In this document: positions 60,405-64,000 of the stretch, in pieces
Numbering within the stretch: position 1 is the stretch's first letter
Layout of the letters: every line of letters begins with the position of its first letter
Source of the DNA: Dyadobacter fermentans
Lineage (GTDB): Bacteria > Bacteroidota > Bacteroidia > Cytophagales > Spirosomataceae
Direction: 5' to 3'
NCBI RefSeq assembly: GCF_019924045.1
Contig: NZ_JAHXBN010000006.1
Coordinates: 124,001-188,000, forward strand
DNA length: 64,000 bases
Notes under the pieces: generated by a model
Seen by the model: only the letters and a program-made list of their open reading frames with translations
Told to the model about the DNA's origin: nothing
Database searches by the model: none
Made by a program: the position numbers and the translations under genes

Positions 60405-61428
60405 TGTGATTGCTGCACTCCCACAGGTAGCCAGCGCAGCCCTCGATCCCGACGATTCCGAACAGAATGGACTGATAGAGAAGCGAAGGAATATTGTAAA
60501 AGTGTTCGACGTCAAAAAGAGCGACGCGCTCGAAGTAGATAATCAATTCGGCCTCGTAAAAGTGAATCTGTGGGCCAAGGAAGAGATTAAAGTGGAGATC
60601 GTCGTTACCGCCAACGCGCCCTCCGACAGCCGCGCCGCCGAATACCTGAGCTCGGTGAATGTCGACGAAAAACGCGTCAAGAACGTCATCAGCCTCACTA
60701 CCCGCATTGATCGCAACCAATTCGGCAACAATGGCTGGAACAAGGGCAAGGGTGATAAGAATTTCATCCAGATCGATTACACGATCTACATGCCGAAGGA
60801 GAATTCGCTGACCGTTCGCAACAAATTCGGGAATACCGATATCCCTTCGTTCTACGCCCCGCTGACCGTCGATTCCAAGCACGGTAATTTTATGGCCATG
60901 CTCCTCGAAAACCCGGACAATGTGATCGATATCCAGTTTGGAAGCGCCAAAATCGGCAAAATGGATGGCGGAAAGCTGGATTGCCAGTATGCCAACGTAA
61001 AACTCGACCAGGCCAAGAAAGTATGGCTGAGTAACAAATTCGGCGAACTGATGATCGGAGATGTCGTAAATCTGGATGCCGCGATCGATTACTCAGGCGC
61101 TAAAATCGGTACGATCCGTGGTACCGGTAAAATCAAGCTCAACTATTCGGGTAATTTCAAAATTGACGAGCTGATGCATTCAGCTCAGAATGTGGATATC
61201 CAGGCACAGTACTCTTCGATTGTGCTGCCGGCCGAGTCTAATCAGTTCAATGTAAGTGTAACGTATGGTAAATTCAGTTACCCGACGGAGAACGTCAATT
61301 TCTCGATGCAACCGGACAAAGATGGTCGCCCCGACAAAATGAAGCATTATCAGGGAAAGGTAGGTTCCGGCGGAGGGGCCAAGATTACTGTTACCTCGGT
61401 CTTCGGTGACGTAAAAATGAAGAATTAA
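60364..61428 (+). CDS. Secreted DUF4097-like beta-repeat protein
   Basis: The 354-residue protein has a signal peptide (1-26, ending VASA). The rest is made of short repeated beta turns containing Asn-Lys-Phe-Gly or Tyr-Gly (VDNQFGLVKVN, VRNKFGNTDI, LSNKFGELMIGD, VSVTYGKFSYP), as in DUF4097 adhesin-like right-handed beta proteins. There is no membrane anchor or lipobox. It starts within the last 41 bases of the anti-sigma gene, so the two are translationally coupled. The arrangement sigma, anti-sigma and exported beta protein is frequent in Bacteroidetes. The protein may sense or protect the envelope, though no function is known. Confidence 0.75.
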   Translation: MITIKKIAQLLLFSVIAALPQVASAALDPDDSEQNGLIEKRRNIVKVFDVKKSDALEVDNQFGLVKVNLWAKEEIKVEIVVTANAPSDSRAAEYLSSVNVDEKRVKNVISLTTRIDRNQFGNNGWNKGKGDKNFIQIDYTIYMPKENSLTVRNKFGNTDIPSFYAPLTVDSKHGNFMAMLLENPDNVIDIQFGSAKIGKMDGGKLDCQYANVKLDQAKKVWLSNKFGELMIGDVVNLDAAIDYSGAKIGTIRGTGKIKLNYSGNFKIDELMHSAQNVDIQAQYSSIVLPAESNQFNVSVTYGKFSYPTENVNFSMQPDKDGRPDKMKHYQGKVGSGGGAKITVTSVFGDVKMKN

Positions 61429-61436
61429 ACCCTCCC

Positions 61437-62987
61437 CTATTCTTCGAGAAGTACATTATACCTGAAATCCAGCGGATCGAAGGCATTAACCAGCTTCTGA
61501 ATGAACTGAGGGTCATTAATATAAAAATTCAGCAGATTATCATACCGTTCCTGGGCGATTCCGTTCGGGAACAGTTTGTTTTTAAGCGTCAGTAATTGCT
61601 CGATCTCCGATTCGTGATTACGTTCCTCAGCGCGGATAATGCGTTTTTCGAGGTGCTTCAATGAATTCAAAAGGCGTGTCTGCTCGGCTTTTACAGCACC
61701 GTGCATGGTTTGGTCCACCTCCGTTGCTTTGGCGAGAATCTGGTCAAAAATGGCGTTGAATGCGTCTTTCTGCTCGTCCAGGTTCAACTCGTGCTCGGTA
61801 TTGCGTTCGATGAATGTCTTACGCAATGCGATTTCGTCCAGGAACAGATCTTTGTAATCGATTTTCAGCTTCTGCGCCTTCTTGTACTGATGACCGTTCA
61901 TGTACAATGCAAAATTCCGAGGCATCAGCATCGGGTAAGGCACACCGAAATGATCGAAGACGCCTTTCAGCTGCATCCAATAGGGCACTTCTGACGGCCC
62001 GCCTATATACGCAAGGTTGGGTAAAATCACTTCTTCATACAATGGCCGCAAGATTACATTCGGACTGAAACGCTCCGGATTGGTTTCTGCCAGCGCCAGT
62101 AGTTCCGCTTCACTGAATTCCAGCTCGGTATTGAGCACCTTAAACACCTCTCCCTCGCGCACAATGCGTTCACGCAGGTTGTCGTCGAGGTAGAAGAAAT
62201 TGATTTCGCGCGCGTGCAGGGGAGTGTGGTAGCCGAGCGCATTCAACCGGGAAGTGGTTTCTGTAACGATCTTCTCCGAAATGGAGTCTTTCAGTTCTTC
62301 CTGAATGACCGGCAGGAAGTGCCGTTTCAAATCTGCATGGTCGGCATCGAGGCTGACCAGCCCGTAACGTCCGAAGAGCTCGTGCATATAACATCGCACG
62401 GCGTCGGCTAATGTATTGTTTTCCAGATAAGCCTTAGCAAAAAGCAGCGGTTTATCCGGCAACTGCTTCAAAATACCTGCCAATTCCCTGGGATTCAGCT
62501 TCCCTACGGCTCCTTTATGTTCGCCAGTCCACTTGTGCGTCTGCCCGAAAAGATGGAATGAAGCGATTTCTTCAAAATCATGGTCTTCCGTAGCCATCCA
62601 ATAAAGCGGCACGAAATTGTACTCCGGATACTTCGCCTTTAATGCCTCCGCAAGTTTGATGATCGTGACGATCTTATAGATTATATACAGCGGGCCAGTG
62701 AAGATATTCAGCTGGTGGCCGGTCGTTACAGTAAATGTATTCTCTTGTAGTAAAACCGAAAAATCGGGCAGGTAAGGCAGGCCGCGGTATTGCTTGGTGA
62801 GCACATCCACCAGCGTTTTGCGCTTGTCGACAGAGAAGCCTTTTTTATTCAAAATAGCCTTTTCCGCATTCTCCAGTGTCGGGAAGATGCTGTAAAAAGA
62901 TTCAAGCGTAGGTTTCTGATCGAGGTAATCGAGTAGTAATGCAGGAAACTGGCCTGTGGTACGCAGATCCACGGAATGCAAAGTCAT
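61437..62987 (-). CDS. bshC: Bacillithiol biosynthesis cysteine-adding enzyme
   Basis: BshC joins cysteine to glucosaminyl-malate to complete bacillithiol, the low-molecular-weight thiol of Firmicutes and many Bacteroidetes. The 516-residue protein shows TTGQFPALLLDYL near the start, the HxGH-like FTVTTGHQLNIFTGPLYIIYK, the second motif WMATEDHDFEEIASF, and GGPSEVPYWMQLKGVFDHFGVPYPMLMPRNF. A long coiled-coil (about 430-490, EQTRLLNSLKHLEKRIIRAEE) is also typical. The ATG at 62987 matches the family N-terminus; the frame continues upstream to a TTG at 63050. The gene converges with the DUF4097-like gene, eight bases apart. The bshA and bshB genes are elsewhere. Confidence 0.93.
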   Translation of the reverse strand: MTLHSVDLRTTGQFPALLLDYLDQKPTLESFYSIFPTLENAEKAILNKKGFSVDKRKTLVDVLTKQYRGLPYLPDFSVLLQENTFTVTTGHQLNIFTGPLYIIYKIVTIIKLAEALKAKYPEYNFVPLYWMATEDHDFEEIASFHLFGQTHKWTGEHKGAVGKLNPRELAGILKQLPDKPLLFAKAYLENNTLADAVRCYMHELFGRYGLVSLDADHADLKRHFLPVIQEELKDSISEKIVTETTSRLNALGYHTPLHAREINFFYLDDNLRERIVREGEVFKVLNTELEFSEAELLALAETNPERFSPNVILRPLYEEVILPNLAYIGGPSEVPYWMQLKGVFDHFGVPYPMLMPRNFALYMNGHQYKKAQKLKIDYKDLFLDEIALRKTFIERNTEHELNLDEQKDAFNAIFDQILAKATEVDQTMHGAVKAEQTRLLNSLKHLEKRIIRAEERNHESEIEQLLTLKNKLFPNGIAQERYDNLLNFYINDPQFIQKLVNAFDPLDFRYNVLLEE

Positions 62988-63143
62988 GAAAGGTGGTTTT
63001 TCAGTAGCTAGTAGAGAATCCAACGTATTTATTTTTGCTATTTGACTCAAAAAAGAAACCTACTATCTAACGAGAAAGGCGCCGTTTTTGGTTTCCCAAA
63101 ATTGCGCATTTTGACCGATAATCGAAAACCTTTTGCCAAGATA

Positions 63144-63175
63144 CAAAAAAGCCGCATCTGAGTCAGATACGGCTT
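63144..63175 (-). terminator. Rho-independent terminator of the acyl-CoA dehydrogenase gene
   Basis: The bases 63149-63161 and 63163-63175 are complementary with one mismatch, so the true loop uses the middle few bases of the hairpin. On the minus strand T residues at 63144-63150 follow. It is 64 bases after the stop codon at 63239. Confidence 0.85.
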
Positions 63176-63238
63176 TCAAACGTGTACATTTTGGTTTTCA
63201 GTTGTAGCAGGTTATTCGCCTGAGATATTTATGGTTTT

Positions 63239-64000
63239 TTAAAAGACATAGTCATTTTTGGCTATCAGCTCGTCGGCAATGCGGCGGCGTGCGTCTTTGA
63301 GGTTCATTGGTTCGATCTTCGTAAATCTTTTCAGTCCCATCAGCATTACACGGAGCTCATCGCTCTCGGCAAAGCTGGTAATGGCAGAACGACCGGCATT
63401 ATTCGCTTTTTCGACGGCGCGGTTCAGGTAAATAAGCGCTATATCCTTCTGCAATGCATTCGCCTCTTCGCCCAGCAGACCGATTCGTTTCTCCACCCGC
63501 AATAACACCGATTCGGCCACATAAATTTCAATTACCATATCCGCGAGGTTCATGATAATCTCCTGTTCCTCAGAAAGTTTCATCATAAACTTCTGTACCG
63601 CTGCACCGGCAACCATCAACGCGGCCTTTTTCAGGTTTTTGATCGCTTTTTTCTCCGCAGCAAACAACGTTTCGTCCTCATCGGAACTAAAATCGGGAAT
63701 CGATAAAATTTCCTTACCCACTGCCATGGCCGGCCCCATCAGGTCGAGCTGGCCTTTCATTGCGCGTTTCAGCAGCATATCCACCACCAACAGGCGGTTA
63801 ATCTCATTGGTACCTTCAAAAATCCGGTTGATCCGGCTATCGCGATAGGCGCGATCCATGGGAGCATCGGCCGAGAAACCCATCCCTCCATATACCTGTA
63901 CACCTTCGTCCACCACAAAATCCAGCACTTCCGACCCATGCACCTTCATGATCGCACACTCAATCGCAAATTCTTCCAGGGCCTTCAATTTCGCCTCGGC
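63239..64000 (-). CDS. Acyl-CoA dehydrogenase, C-terminal part
   Basis: Only the last 254 residues are in the window; the frame stays open to base 64000. An apparent start at 63988 is a TTG inside the chain (AEAKLKALEEFAIECA). The segment DEGVQVYGGMGFSADAPMDRAYRDSRINRIFEGTNEINRLLVVDMLLKR is the FAD-binding end of acyl-CoA dehydrogenases, where the Arg-Ile-Phe-Glu-Gly motif carries the substrate-proximal residues. The following 170 residues form an additional helical domain typical of the long (about 600-residue) family found in Bacteroidetes. It removes hydrogen from acyl-CoA in fatty-acid oxidation. It is far from fadN at 31676, and a terminator lies behind it. Confidence 0.9.
   Translation of the reverse strand, partial: AEAKLKALEEFAIECAIMKVHGSEVLDFVVDEGVQVYGGMGFSADAPMDRAYRDSRINRIFEGTNEINRLLVVDMLLKRAMKGQLDLMGPAMAVGKEILSIPDFSSDEDETLFAAEKKAIKNLKKAALMVAGAAVQKFMMKLSEEQEIIMNLADMVIEIYVAESVLLRVEKRIGLLGEEANALQKDIALIYLNRAVEKANNAGRSAITSFAESDELRVMLMGLKRFTKIEPMNLKDARRRIADELIAKNDYVF

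Noticed and set aside
1..64000. Insertion sequences, prophage, integrative elements or RNA genes
   Set aside because: I looked for transposases, integrases, phage structural genes and tRNA/rRNA-like sequences and found none.

Overview
This window looks like chromosomal DNA of a Bacteroidetes/Bacteroidota bacterium of the order Cytophagales, most like Dyadobacter or a close relative. The genus is a judgement from recalled gene content, not a database match. Supporting signs are promoter-like TTG-N19/20-TAnnTTTG motifs, long IspH and MraY variants, a bacillithiol gene (bshC), a TraR/DksA-like protein with a degenerate zinc finger, alpha-2-macroglobulin and TlpA-type envelope proteins, and weak Shine-Dalgarno signals. 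I see no rRNA, tRNA, transposase, integrase, phage gene or CRISPR array. Every gap between genes is under 300 bases.

Layout. 1-3229: the start of an ECF sigma factor, then tsf, rpsB and rplM-rpsI on the minus strand. 3252-9390: an outer-membrane-like protein, a DUF1080 hydrolase, a DUF2520 oxidoreductase, KdsC, an acyltransferase, a polysaccharide deacetylase and SbcD. 9408-11160: a three-hairpin element, a DksA-like protein and PdhB. 11369-18233: a three-gene operon of two transglutaminase proteins (one fused to DUF2126) and a fused ATP-grasp/alpha-E protein, which is the best candidate here for a poorly described system. 18455-22943: proC, a DUF1338 dioxygenase, a DUF2442 protein, a large fused esterase and a small coiled-coil protein. 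23124-29639: a cell-wall block rsmH-ftsL-ftsI-murE-mraY without a neighbouring mraZ or murD.

29780-34596: a TlpA thioredoxin, a MarR regulator with a fused beta-oxidation enzyme, and an Rrf2 regulator. 34588-38319: a glycan block of a GT39-like membrane protein, a GT2 and a sugar-nucleotide epimerase. 38560-42140: a small lipoprotein, an oligopeptidase, a DUF433 protein and a dicarboxylate symporter. 42273-46607: a heme uptake and use operon, with a palindrome over its promoter, ending in a terminator. 46795-51979: B12-dependent ribonucleotide reductase, an HTH protein, purB and an aquaglyceroporin. 51981-58805: a thioester alpha-2-macroglobulin and ispH. 58985-61428: an ECF sigma factor, a probable anti-sigma factor and a secreted DUF4097-like protein. 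61437-64000: bshC and the end of an acyl-CoA dehydrogenase.

The most striking non-coding signal is a repeat family seen three times (about 2154-2287, 28516-28707 and 59566-59700). Each copy is a run of TGAC units on an almost exact 10-bp period, flanked by the same units in reverse orientation, and each sits directly behind a stop codon. Two copies share a GC-rich core that replaces 25 bp of the ladder.
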